This document shows positions 10,761-21,774 of a stretch of 64,000 nucleotides of DNA, piece by piece. The notes below the pieces were generated by a model, which was given only the letters and a program-made list of their open reading frames with translations, was not told where the DNA came from and made no database searches. The stretch is taken from positions 1 through 64,000 of the forward strand of contig UESW01004764.1 of NCBI GenBank assembly GCA_900491605.1. Direction: 5' to 3'. The translations under genes were made by a program, and so were the position numbers. Source of the stretch: Calamus simplicifolius. Lineage: Eukaryota; Streptophyta; Magnoliopsida; Arecales; Arecaceae. Each line of letters begins with the position of its first letter. Within the stretch, counting starts at the first letter, position 1.

Positions 10761-12226
10761 ATGAGCCCGCGGGCGGGACCAGCAGCGGACGGCAGAGCGG
10801 CGGGTCCTGCAGCTGCTACACGGCCGCGCCACCCGCTTCCACATCCGGGAGATCCACGCCCACGTCCTCCGCCACCGTCTCCACTTCTCGAACCTCGTCC
10901 TCGCCCACCTCGTCTCCGTCTGCGCCGCCCTCCACCGCCTCCCCTACGCCCGCCGCCTCTTCCTCTCCCATCCCTCCCCCTGTTCAACGCCACGCTCAAG
11001 GCCCTCTCCCTCTCCCCGCCCCGGGATGCCCTCCACCTCTTTTCCCTCCTCCGCCACCGCTCCCTCTCCCCCGACCACCTCTCCTTTGCCCCCCTTTTCA
11101 AAGCCGCCTCCTTTCTCCCTGCCGCCCTCGGCCGCTCCGTCCACGCTCTTACCCTCGTCTCCGGCTTCTCCACCCACCCTCCCGTCGCCGTCGGAATCCT
11201 CGAGATCTACACCAGTTCCGGCGAAATGAACTCCGCTCATCGAGCGTTCGACGAAATGTTCCAAAAAGATGTGGTTGTTTATAACCTGATGATCAATGGA
11301 TACTGTAAAAGAGGCGACTGTGATACTGCATTCCGCCTCTTTGGCCGGATGGCTGAGCGGAGCATTGTCACGTGGAATTCCATGATCGCCGGCTTGGCAC
11401 GCTGCGGCCGGGATGGCGAAGCTCTAGGGCTTTTCCGGGAGATGTGGGACGATTCGGGGTTCGAGCCTGATGACGCCACATTGGCCACAGTTACACCGGT
11501 TTGTGGTCGACTGGGGGCTTTGGATGTTGGTAAGTGGATTCATCATTATGCCGATAAGAAAGGATTATTGAATACTGCTGTCAATGTGGTGAATTCCATC
11601 ATCGATATGTACTGCAAATGCGGGCGGGGATCTGGCATCTGCTCAATTGGTATTCAATGAAATGCCAAAGAAGAGTGTGGTATCTTGGAATGCCATGATC
11701 ATGGGGTTGGCTTTCAACGGGCATAGTCAAATTGGGATTAATTTGTTCGAGGAGATGAAGAGAGGTGGAGTGGAGCCCAATGCCGGGACCTTTGTCGGGG
11801 TTCTCAGGTGCTGCACTCATGCCGGATTGGTGGAGAGGGGCCGCGAATTGTTCACTTCGATGGTTGAGTATTATGGCATCGAGCCAAAGCTTGAGCATTA
11901 TGGGTGTGTGGCTGATCTCTTGGGGAGATGTGGGCTTGTCAGAGAGGCTCAGGAGATGATTAGGAGCATGCCGATGAGGCCGAGTGCTGCCATCTGGGGG
12001 GGCGCTGCTCAGCGCATGCCGGAGTTATGGTGAGCTCGGCATTGCAGAGATGGCCGTCAAGGAGCTTATCGAGCTCGAGCCTTGGAATTCTGGTAATTAT
12101 GTGCTATTAGCCAATCTTTATGCGGAGGCTGGCCGGTGGGAGGAGGCCGAGAACGTGCGGTGGTTGATGAAGGGGAAGAAGCGTGCCAAAGGTGCCAGGG
12201 CACAGCGTCATTGGACACGAGGATAG
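10761..12226 (+). pseudogene. PLS-class PPR protein (E subtype), frame broken three or four times
   Basis: PPR proteins bind organelle RNA; this class usually directs C-to-U editing or processing in mitochondria or plastids. Intronless, about 480 codons, in three frames. Residues starting ERRVLQLLHG (from 10795) read in one frame to about 10978. The next frame carries VVVYNLMINGYCKRGD and IVTWNSMIAGLARCG to about 11635. The third carries SVVSWNAMIMGLAFNG and the P motif ending in VEPNAGTFVGVLRCC to about 12000. The fourth segment has LELEPWNSGNYVLLANLY-type E-domain sequence to the stop at 12224-12226. Two breaks are clear homopolymer changes (one C short near 10976; seven Gs where six are needed near 11996). 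A fourth break is likely between ATG 10761 and 10795. It may be a real pseudogene or a functional gene with assembly errors. No DYW domain. Confidence 0.8.
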
Positions 12227-12274
12227 GGTTTAAGCGATTAATGGTCTATTACTTGGAACTCTCAAAAGAGGTAA

Positions 12275-12477
12275 GAGCCCTACGTTTGGCTTCAACACTG
12301 TTTACCTCTAATTGGCTCAAGGGGCATATCGTCGAACACGGTTTGGAGGCAGAGTTGGAAGAAACGCTTTGACATGAGGGCCTACGTTTGGCTTCAACAC
12401 TGTTTACCTCCAATTGGCTTTTCAGGGGCATATCGTCGAACACGGTTTACAGCTGGAAGAAAGGCTTTGAGATGGAG
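12275..12477. repeat. Tandem duplication of about 100 bp downstream of the PPR gene
   Basis: Two direct copies offset by 102 bp (TACGTTTGGCTTCAACACTG at 12281 and again at 12383) share CACTGTTTACCTC, AATTGGCT and GGGGCATATCGTCGAACACG with a few small differences. It lies just past the PPR stop codon, in what would be its 3' UTR. Confidence 0.85.
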
Positions 12478-13420
12478 ACCTTCCTTCTTCATCGAAATGA
12501 CTTGCAAGGCTTAAATAGTTTTGGCTTGGACTCGAAACAATGCAAGTGAGAGACTATCGTGATGATGCTTTGCAGCAGAGGCCAGAACCCAGTAATCTGG
12601 ATTCGATTCTACCATACATAACATAAATTCGCCCTTTATAATTACTGATGAACATTTGAGAATTAACCCGAGAATGTATTTATGTCTGAGGGAGATCATT
12701 GCCTTTATTACATTCTTTGCAACAGACGTGTGATATTATTTCTTGGAAGCCCCTTATTAATTGCGATCGTCAATTTCTCCATTGCTTGCGCTTCAACTGA
12801 TGGAATTTATTATCTAACAGTTGTCACATATGATATGAAGAGAGAATAAGAATAAATGCGCAGCAATCGAGTGAAAAATATTAAAAATCTTTGAGGAAAA
12901 GAGTAATTACATTATGTCGAGGTGCAAAGAAAGACGCCAACTAAATAAGACAAGAGCTTAAACCCAAAAGGTCGAATATAAAGGAAGAAACACAGAATTT
13001 CAAGAAGACTGGGCGTAGCTAAGGAATAAGGATGATGACCTTGTTTGCTAAACAAATAATACTGTAAATGCCCAAAATATCATCTTTATCTTCTTTCCAA
13101 GGGTGAGGATATTCACATGCAAATGTAACAGCTCATAAAATTATATATATTAATAATTGAATCAATCAATTCCACTTGCATTGGACATGCATGCATGCAT
13201 TGACACATACCACTAATCCATGAGATGTGGAAATATATTTAAAGGAAACACACAGAAGAGTGGAAAAACATGGCACAGCAATAGGGCACCATTGTGTTTA
13301 TTATTTTCATCAGAAATCATCCCAAGAAAATGTCAGTAACTGAAAATAAGAATGGCAGGAATCTAAGCATTCCCGAGACATGATGATTGCTTTGCTCTCT
13401 GATTATATACCAGAGGTGAA
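12478..13420. other. Intergenic, nothing recognised
   Basis: Unique AT-rich sequence with a short (TGCA)n run near 13186-13200. No supported gene or transposon. Confidence 0.4.
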
Positions 13421-13423
13421 CAT

Positions 13424-13508
13424 CAGAACATGATGATTACTTCGCCACCGAGATCAAGGCACACACCGATATCAATATGAAGTACGCCGGAAACATCTTC
13501 TTCTGTAG
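13424..13508 (-). CDS. Possible third exon of the repeat-protein gene
   Basis: On the minus strand an acceptor-like ACTCTACAG at about 13509 is followed by a frame reading EEDVSGVLHIDIGVCLDLGG and ending at TGA near 13424. Exon 2 of the neighbouring gene has a usable donor (TTCAG followed by GTACC, near 13750). Splicing it to this exon keeps frame and replaces the short tail that otherwise ends at 13733. Inference only; a cDNA would decide. Confidence 0.3.
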
Positions 13509-13732
13509 AGTCCCAAACGGGTGCCTTGCCAAATTCCTTCAATTTTGGGAAAAAAATTAATCAAAATAAGTAGAGAACAACGTACAACAAAATTATTCCA
13601 AAAAAGTACTTCTTTTTCCCATCGTTTTACTTCAGAAAATACAAATAACATAAACGAAGAAAAAGAATCAAAATTCGCTCAAAATCTTCCCATTTTTTTT
13701 CGAAAATCCCCCTCCCAAATAAAACGGATTTT

Positions 13733-15416
13733 TTAAGAATTGGAAGGGGTACCTGAACATGATGATATTGCCGCTGATAAAGGTGACCCAGAGGGCGGCG
13801 CTGATGAAGGTGACACAGATGGCGGCGCCCCAGCAGGTGGCGAAGCAGAGGAGGTGGGTGCCGCTGATGAAGGTGACCCAGAGGGCGGCGCCCCAGCAGG
13901 TGGCGAAGCAAAGGAGGTGGGTGCCGCTGATGAAGGTGACCCAGAGGGCGGCGCCCCAGCAGGTGGCAAAGCAGAGGAGGTGGGTGCCGCCGATGAAGGT
14001 GATCCAGAGGGCGGTGCCCCAGCAGGTGGCGAAGCAGAGGAGGTGGGCGCTGCCGATGAAGGTGGCCCAGAGGGCGGCGCTCCAGCAGGTGGCGAAGCAG
14101 AGGAGGTGGGCGCCGCCGATGAAGGTGACCCAGAGGGCGGCGCCCCAGCAGATGGCGAAGCAGAGGAGGTGGGCGCCGCTGATGAAGGTGACTTAGAGGG
14201 CAGCGCCTCAGTAGGTGGCGAAGCAGAGGAGGTGGGTGAGCTTGGCGACGGTGACTGCGGCGGCGGGGGAGGAAAAATACTGGTGGATGCTATATTGAGC
14301 GGACAACGCTCCATATCCTTCATCTTGTGGGTGAGACAGGATAGTTCGTCCTGCAGCCTTTGAATCTCAGTTTGCAAGCTATCATGAACCCTTATGGAAG
14401 AAGCCAAGTCTGCTTGTAGTTGATCAAGTTCCAGTTCTTTAGAGAAGAGCTTCTCTTGCAGTACTTCACGTTCTAATTCATGTCCTTTAACCGAAACTAG
14501 TTTCCTTTGAAGAGATATATTTTTCTCTGCAAGATCTCTCATCCGTTCCTGAAGCCTCTGCTCCTCCCTGTTCATTATGTCCATTTCTTTCTCTAAATTT
14601 GATCTCAGTTCATTGTTCTGCTCTACCATCCTCCTAGTTCGAATGTCTAGTTCTTTCTCTAAACTTGATCTTAGTTCATTGTTATGCTCTACCATCTGCT
14701 CTACCATCCTCCAAGTTCGAATGTCTAGTTCTTTCTCTAAACTTGATCTTAGTTCATTAAACTGCTCTACCATATGCTCTACCATCCTCCTAGTTCGAAT
14801 GTCTAGTTCTTTCTCTAAACTTGATCTCAGTTTATTGTTCTGCTCTACCATCCTCCTAGTTCTAATTTCTAGTTTTAGCTTAGCCCATTTCACTTTGGCT
14901 GAGGACCTATAGAGAGAGAGATAATAAAACAACTAGAGATAAAGTGTAATAAATTTAACTCAATAAAAGAATTCTTATCCGTGAAAGAAATAATAAAACA
15001 ACTTACGCTGTCAATAAATCCTCGGGTATTTGAGAGCCATCCTGACTCATGTCGCCTGGAGATGGTGCCTTCCCCTTGCTGGAAGATAGAGGAGCTGTAG
15101 ACGTTGGGTTGCTGCTCGTGCTGTCGGGCATTTGAGAGCCATCCTGACTCATTTTGCCTGGAGATGGTGCCTTCCCCTTGCTGGAAGATTTGCATGGAGA
15201 TGGTGCCTTCCCCTTGCTGGAAGATTCGCCTGGAGATGGTGCCTTCCCCTTGCTGGAAGATTCACCTGGAGATGATGCCTTCCCCTTGCTCGAAGATTCG
15301 CCTGGAGATGATGCCTTCCCCTTGCTGGAAGATAGTGTAGACATTGGGTTGCTGCTCGTGCTGTCGGATGCTGAAGATATAAATAAATTAAAAAACCACT
15401 TCAAGAACCACCTCAT
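13733..15416 (-). CDS. Repeat-built coiled-coil protein with Ser/Pro/Ala-rich C-terminus, unknown function
   Basis: Two exons: 15416-15007 and 14906-13733. The 100-bp intron has donor GTAAGT and acceptor CTCTCTATAG, and the frame is kept across it. Exon 1 starts MRWFLKWFF and carries five or six 12-residue units of the type SSSKGKAPSPGE. Exon 2 opens with four charged 22-26-residue units (RTRRMVEQNNELRSSLEKEL), then about 100 residues of predicted coiled coil rich in Glu, Leu and Gln. After a PPPPPQSPSPSS linker come about seven 21-residue units of the type SPSSAAPTSSASPPAGAPPSG (63-bp period). The start is the only ATG in frame, but the first 16 codons look intron-like, so the true first exon may lie further up. 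I do not recognise the family. The repeats suggest a structural or scaffolding protein, or a recently assembled gene. Confidence 0.6.
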
Positions 15417-15569
15417 ATTTGAAACCTGATATGAGGCACAGAAATATCTTCCAATAAGACCGATTGGGCTTAAGTGGATGGAATGAATTTTTCTCTCGCT
15501 TTTAATGTCGTCGAGAGGGAGGAGAAGGTGAGAGTATTAAGGAAAGCGGCGGCGATGACTCATATTTAC

Positions 15570-15640
15570 AATTATAATCCTACCATATTTGACTCATATT
15601 TACAATTATAATCCTACCATATTTTTAAAGTTATGGGAAC
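15570..15640. repeat. 35-bp tandem duplication
   Basis: GACTCATATTTACAATTATA followed by ATCCTACCATATTT occurs twice in direct succession upstream of the repeat-protein gene, within its likely promoter. Confidence 0.85.
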
Positions 15641-16029
15641 GATGAATATGGAAACAAAAGTTTCTCTTTTCTTTACTTTTTACTAATATCTCTTAGTAAT
15701 TCGAGGCATGCTATATGCTGGGGCGAGGAATCTCTTTAATTCGTGCTAAGTGGGGCGAGGGAATCGTATTACTGTATATGGGAACGGTTATCATTAATTC
15801 CAGTCATACTCCATCTTCTAACGGTTACTTATCCGTGAAGATATCTTAATCGTGTTATCAGTTTGTTGCTCATTGATTCCAGCCATACTCCATCCCCTTT
15901 CCTTTTTTGTTTTTGGTTTCTTATTCACACGAGAGATAATCGGGCGGAAAAATAGAAGTGATGAGCTGGCGATCCAATTCCAAGCGAAGCTTTTAAGGAA
16001 GGCATGTTATTTTCTAGGATCGTGGAACA

Positions 16030-17170
16030 GAAGTTGAACCAATTAAGTTTTTGGTTTTTGATTTTTCTATTTAAAGAGTGATATATTGTCACTATTGGAT
16101 TAGGATAATCCTAATCCAGGTAGGAATGCTAATTAATTGCTAAATCAGAGTGATGATAGTGATTTTTATCCCAAAAAAATAAGATAATTTTATCTCTATA
16201 TTTATCACTATCTCCCTTTAAATTATAATAACATTATATAATATAATAATAACTAATATATAAATATTATAATTAGTAATTTAATTATATATATATATGT
16301 AATTATTATAGTATATTATATTTAATATTTATTACATATACTAATAATAATATTATTAATATAAATTATTACAATTATCATAATATATAATATTGATGTA
16401 GTAATTAATCTTATATTATTATGTATATTTATAATATCTAATAAATATTAATTATTATTATTATTATTATTATAGCATAATATTATGATATACTTAATTA
16501 TATAATATATATATATACATAATATTTATTTATGATATCATTAATGATAGTATTAATCTTATATTATAATATATAATTTGTACATAATATAATATCTAAT
16601 ACAATATTTTTACTATATAAAGTATATTATGCAAATAGGTCTTCAAAGGTATTACCGATATTATGGACATGGTGACCTTCCATTCTCATCATATAATAAA
16701 TATAATGAACACTAATGATTTTTAATTATTAAAATATTTCATACTAAATGAGGTTATGCTTGGTAAAAAGTGATCCTATCACATGATTAACTAAATAGCA
16801 CCATATTTCATACTAAATGAGTTATGCAAATTTAGGACTAGATCTAGGCTTAAAAAATAAGCCGCTTAGCATAGCTAAAAAATTTAATATATATATATAT
16901 ATATATTATTTATGATATTTACTATTTTTAAAAATATTTTATAAAAAATTCTTACTTTTTATTAGAACATTTCATATTTTAGTCAAAAAAATAGCCACTT
17001 AAAAAATAAAAAAATATTTATAACAAAACATGATAGAATTTAAGTAATATAATAATATAAAATCTACCATTCCTTAGCAGCTAAGCTAACATTGTTAGAG
17101 CAAATTAAACATAATAATCTTATCTTTTTAGTAATATGACCATCAAAGAAACATAAGATTTCTAATAATG
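16030..17170. other. Very AT-rich DNA with simple repeats
   Basis: Low-complexity A/T sequence with an ATT run (about 16447-16474) and TA runs (about 16285-16300, 16500-16515 and 16885-16905). No gene seen. This could be a matrix-attachment-type region or simply decayed intergenic DNA. Confidence 0.6.
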
Positions 17171-17221
17171 TTTTATCACTTTAAACCAAATACCACCTTG
17201 ACATATAAAATGTCCTCTCCA

Positions 17222-17445
17222 TAGACTAGCAAGGAAAAGTCTTGCTGCATCGATGGCGGAGTAGCAAGTGTGCACCGACCCCGGTGATTGGCGTGCGTCA
17301 TATGCGTGCGCATGCTAGGGATAAAATCATTCTTTTCTGCTTTGGCATATGCTCGCGCGCGGCACGGGCCAATTACCGGGTGCAGTGCAGCTTTTGCTGC
17401 ACCGCCCCTAGTGCAGCAAGACTTTTTCAGACTAGCAATTGAAAT
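17222..17445. mobile_element. Foldback element 1
   Basis: Imperfect inverted repeat with arms of about 100 bp. The left arm has AAAAGTCTTGCTGCA and later CGGTGATTGG; the right arm has the complements TGCAGCAAGACTTTTT and CCAATTACCG. The outer part of the arms also pairs (GACTAGCAA with the reverse of AGACTAGCAA). It has the form of a MITE-like or foldback insertion without coding capacity. The family was not identified and no target duplication is certain. Confidence 0.55.
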
Positions 17446-17574
17446 ATCATACATTTGAGCCTAGCCCAACCTAGCCTTGACAAAGCCCAAGCCATCAAAA
17501 GCCAAGCACGAACCATTTGGGTCTAGTTAGGCTTTGGGGGCCAAAAAAAAAAAACAGCGCGCAGGAAGACCCAG

Positions 17575-17710
17575 ACAAGTTACAAAGGAAAGTCTTGTTG
17601 TTGCCACGCGCTGTGGGCATGCATGTCAAAAACAAAAATATCTTTTTTTGTTTAGGCATGTGCACATGTGCCAATTGTTGGGCATGGTGCAAGACTTCCC
17701 CCAAGTTACA
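17575..17710. mobile_element. Foldback element 2, related to element 1
   Basis: A smaller inverted repeat (GGAAAGTCTTG left, GCAAGACTTCCC right). Its loop, a CATGCATGTC..A/T-run..GGCATGTGC pattern, mirrors the loop of element 1. Confidence 0.45.
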
Positions 17711-18669
17711 ACTCGGGAGTGCTGGGTCAATACGGCATGTGGCCGTTTGGTCCGCAAATTTAACGGTTGTTCCATAGCCCACAAAATTTGAACTCCTGGG
17801 GATCGGCAGGACCTGCGACCCATGGCCTTGGGGTTCGTGCAGTTTTTTTTTTTTTTTAATTTTTTATATGTTAAATTGACTAAATACGGTAAAATATAAT
17901 TATTTGGGACTGTTGAAAGAGGTATTTTTGTAAAAATTCTCGACGCAGCTTACAAGCCTCAAACTCCTGGATTTTTGTCATTGTTGAAAGTGCTAAAATC
18001 ATTGCGAAAAACTTTTCACAATGAATTTAAATTCGTAACCATTCATTACAGAAGGTCTGAAGCCCAAATCACTACTTTTAGCAATGAATAAAATTCGTCA
18101 TAGAAAGTCTACCTTTTGCAACGAAAACATTTCTTTACTAAATTAAGAAAATTTATTGCTACTACTTCCCAAAAAATGCAATAATTAGTTAGTTTCCACA
18201 ACGAATTTTTTTCCATTGCTGAAACAAAATGCGTTGCTAAATGTTTTCTGTAATGAATGTTTTATTTAGTCAAATTCGTTATTGAATATAAGTTTCCGTA
18301 ACGAATTTAGTTTCGTTGCTAAAACAAACTTCGTTGCTAAATGTTTTCTACAACGAATATTTTATTTAGTCAAATTCGTTACTAAATATGAGTTTCTACA
18401 ATGAATTTAGTTTCATTGTGGAAAAGAGATCGTTGCTAAATAATTTTTTTTCATTACAAATTAATTTAAAGTTATTACAAATATAATTTGTTCCTAATAT
18501 TAAATTCGTTGTGGAAAGTCAAGTTTGTTACAAATGACTCTAAATAGCATTAATAATATATAACAATGAAGTTCAAAATCCAAAATAAAACTGAAATGAT
18601 TTACACCAAAATAAAGTATCCGATATTAGCTTAAAAAAAAGATGAAAGAGTGAAATATGCCTAGACAAA

Positions 18670-20020
18670 TCAAACTCTCTCATCCAAGATGTCAGTTGGA
18701 GATGGAGGTGGAGGGTTGCTCGACGATGCAACTTTTGAAGTCTCAATCACAGTCATGCGGGCCATAACATTCTCTAGCACTGAGGACATGGTGCCGATCT
18801 TTTTGTTGGCTTGCTAAAGCTGCTGAACAAGCTCATCATAAAAGGGTCGACCGACATTGTTGGTCGTAGAAGAGTCAACAAACTGTCTCTCCCCTAAATT
18901 GATGACTAATCTGAATACGCGACCATCCTGGAGCATATGCTGATCGAGGCCCCAAAACCTTCTACATAATTTAAAGGTCAGTGAGCTAGTTCTCTAAGTC
19001 ATTCTTGTATGTCATCATCTGGGCCTATCAGAGAAAAATATGAAATAAAAAAAAGACATCATTTCCACAACAACAATATGGACAAAACATCATAGTTTAG
19101 AATTAGATACTTATATATTGATCTCGACATATGTCAGATGTCCACTTGTCTGTCTTCTTGTCATGGTGAAAGCTCCTTCCAACTTTTGATATGATCAACA
19201 GTGATATCCCTATTACGCTGAACATGATGGTTTGCCGTTGACACTGATCCATTCTTAGTCTTTGCCTTTCTATTACGGAGGTTCTTAATATTCTTCTCTC
19301 GCCTTTCCTATAATAAGAAAATAAATAACTAGTAACTTTGAAGCATGAAAATCTAACAAATGAACACATAAAAATTCATGACTCAATAAAACAATGTAAT
19401 CAATCATACCTGCCATTCTTTTGACCTTCAATTTTTGACTAAGAACTTTCAATCTTCAGGTTTACAATATGGATGGGGCTTTGCATAAGCATCTGCATCT
19501 GAGAGCTTGTCCATCTCCTTTTGCAAGTTCCAAGCATAAAACTTGTGCTTTTGTTGCTTCCATGCCTCGTTTAACTGCTTTTCAATAATGTATCTTACCT
19601 TTTTATCTGTCGGATCAATATCCCAATCATCCTAGAAGAAAATTAAATCAGAGATTACATATCAAGAAATCCCAACACATTAGCAAACATGTATTTTCAA
19701 TAATAATAATGTATTTTCATAACTGTTTAGGATATTATAAGAAACTAAGACTTTTAAAATACAAGGACATACTGCTGCCTTTTTCCGTAGTGTTTGTTTT
19801 TTATGCTCAGGAATGTTTTTCCACTCGCGATACTGAAAAGATGCTTCTTATCGAGCAACAATCCCACAACCATTATTGAATTGGACTGCATTGTCACCAA
19901 GCGCCTGGCGAATGCCGAACTCAAAGCTAAGAGGCAACTTAGCTTGCTTTGCAACTTCTCGAGCAGCTATGACTTTCAAATTTCTACTGTGTTTGCGACC
20001 ATTCTTCGAAGGAGCAGTAC
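18670..20020 (-). pseudogene. Ptta/En/Spm-family plant transposase gene, decayed
   Basis: Four exons with intact GT/AG sites. 20020-19773 carries a motif like REVAKQAKLPLSFEFG with GDNAVQFNNGCGIVAR; in this family it is the start of the conserved domain. 19631-19410 has DPTDKKVRYIIEKQLNEAWK, QKHKFYAW and KPHPYCKPED, matching the family's K..Q....WK..KHK..........P....P.DW pattern. 19307-19111 has N..NRKAKTKNGS followed by a DKW motif. The last exon, about 18955-18670, is a Gln/Lys linker with a PPPPSPTDILDERV end and a TGA stop. In-frame stops occur in three of the four; two in the second exon are TGA where the family has Trp. The product would be a DNA-binding or accessory transposase of a CACTA element, now dead. 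Confidence 0.7.
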
Positions 20021-20081
20021 CTATAAAGAAAATAGATTGTTAGAATATTGTTTATTTCAAAAAATAATAATATTTATATAT

Positions 20082-20405
20082 CTTTTGTCAGCAGCAGCAA
20101 TCTTTTGTAATTCATCCATATCTTTGGATACCAAGTGTTGCACACCTTCTGAAGGAAGCACCACTTCTTTCAAATGTTTTATGTTTTATTCTGAGTGATT
20201 GCATAAGATTGGTACCTTAAACTATTGTATTGGCAACCTCAAAAGACAAAATAGATATTTTATTTCCCTTTGTTGTCACAGATGATACAAAACCACTACC
20301 AGGATGCAAACTTGTCATACTACTACCAAGTGTGTCCAATACATCCACTGCTTTCCCAAGACCAGCAGTACCTGCCCTGCCTAAATATGAGCTCACTTCT
20401 GAAAC
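20082..20405 (-). pseudogene. Captured exon of a PSK SIMULATOR 1-like (DUF3475) gene
   Basis: After an acceptor (TTGTATAACAG) the minus strand encodes VSEVSSYLGRAGTAGLGKAV, then NKISILSFEVANTIV, a stop in place of a Lys codon, GTNLMQSL, and after a frameshift KHLKEVVLPSEGVQ and DMDELQKIAAADKR. This is the start of the DUF3475 region of plant PSI1 proteins, membrane-associated factors that promote growth with phytosulfokine signalling. The similarity stops exactly at AAADKR, where the host gene would continue, and no donor GT follows. The exon lies just upstream of the transposase exons on the same strand, as expected of a host fragment captured by the transposon. It is not functional. Confidence 0.75.
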
Positions 20406-21555
20406 CTGTTATACAATAAATAGCTACTTAAAAATATTAGCAAAAGAATCTCAACAGCATAGCAATGATAAGTACATAAACAATAAAATGTAGGATATTT
20501 GAAACGGTCAAGGTACATGAAGAAATCCAAGATCTAGGTTCGAGAGGCATAAAATGTCAGCAAAGACTGAATAAATAATTGTATATAGTGGAAATTGTAT
20601 GGTTAAGCAAAAATTTATTAACAAAATGTAGAATGTGAAACAACAAGGATTAAGAAAACAAAAATGTAAGATCACATGCAAAAATAGAAAGAAAGTTCCT
20701 GTATTTTCAAGTCAGAAGCTGAGGAAGCTTGAGATTCCATTATACAATTTATTTAATGCATATTGGTAGGAAATGTGGAAAATATACAGGTTTATGAACT
20801 ATTTTGCAATGGCTTATTATCTACACCCAAGAGGATACTTGCCATGCAAGCATGGCAAAGTGATCTAGGAAAGCATTAAGCAGGAGCCCCAACCATCGTA
20901 CACTCCCTATCTAATCAATGAATTTACCTCCTATTAAAGAACATGGCAAATTCAAGAGATAAATATTGATAATAACATGTTTTCCAAGCACATCAATATG
21001 AATGTATCAACAAAACCTGCTTAATTAGCAATCCAAGAACAGAAATATCTTAATTCCGGAATTCAAAAGGTAGCAAGGTAGTGGCAATAGTGAAGCTAGC
21101 GGAGTCATAGGAATGTAGTTGTGTTATCAGTTACAAACATCCAGAAACTGATAGGCTTTGAATTTTGAACAAGCTCACGCATGAAACATGCATCCCTACC
21201 AATCTAGCTATAAGACACTAGTAATGCCATAATAGCATTACTACGGATTTTTTGCACAAATAAAATTTTTTGCACAACTTATCTGACTTTCTTACTATAG
21301 TATCAGCATGAAAGCCCCAAAGATGACTACAACTTCATAAAGCTTTATCGTCCCCTTTGGTCTTGAGATCAAGTATATGGAGGAGCTCCCTTTTTTCTAA
21401 AAAGGGGACGAGATTTATGGGCTTTGGACTCTAAAAAAATGAAAAAAGAGTCCCTGCTACATCTCACGAACATTTTATCAAACGGATGTCCTTCAATAAC
21501 CTAAACAGGAGATCTTCACTTCCCAAACTTACCGCTAACACCTCCCACAACTCCA

Positions 21556-21774
21556 TCAGGGGCGAGTAGGAGGGCCATGGTCGTCCTGGTCGAGATGGAG
21601 GTTGATACCATGCGAGCAGAGGGCGTTGAGAATGGCCCAGATCTTGGTGCGGTTCTTGAACCCCTTCTTCTCCACCTCCTTAGCTGCATCGGCATGTATC
21701 AATTCTTGATGTCGATGAGGGGAGTCTACCGACCGAAGGTCTTGCGCCAACTGCCTAGATGGCTGGCCGACCAT
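21556..21774 (-). pseudogene. Open frame inside the CACTA-like element, origin unknown
   Basis: Minus-strand frame of 72 codons in locally GC-rich sequence unlike the AT-rich DNA around it, including DAAKEVEKKGFKNRTKIWAI. It has the feel of a real exon, but I cannot name the family. Its strand and position fit a second captured host fragment upstream of the PSI1-like exon. Confidence 0.3.

Noticed and set aside
13740..14363. Plus-strand Gly/Glu/Ala-rich frame (207 codons)
   Set aside because: It is the reverse strand of the 63-bp repeat of the minus-strand gene. That gene has the intron with good splice sites and the coiled-coil part, so the minus strand is preferred.
17495..17823. Overlapping small frames on both strands
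   Set aside because: They lie over the second foldback element and its flank; symmetrical sequence opens frames on both strands.
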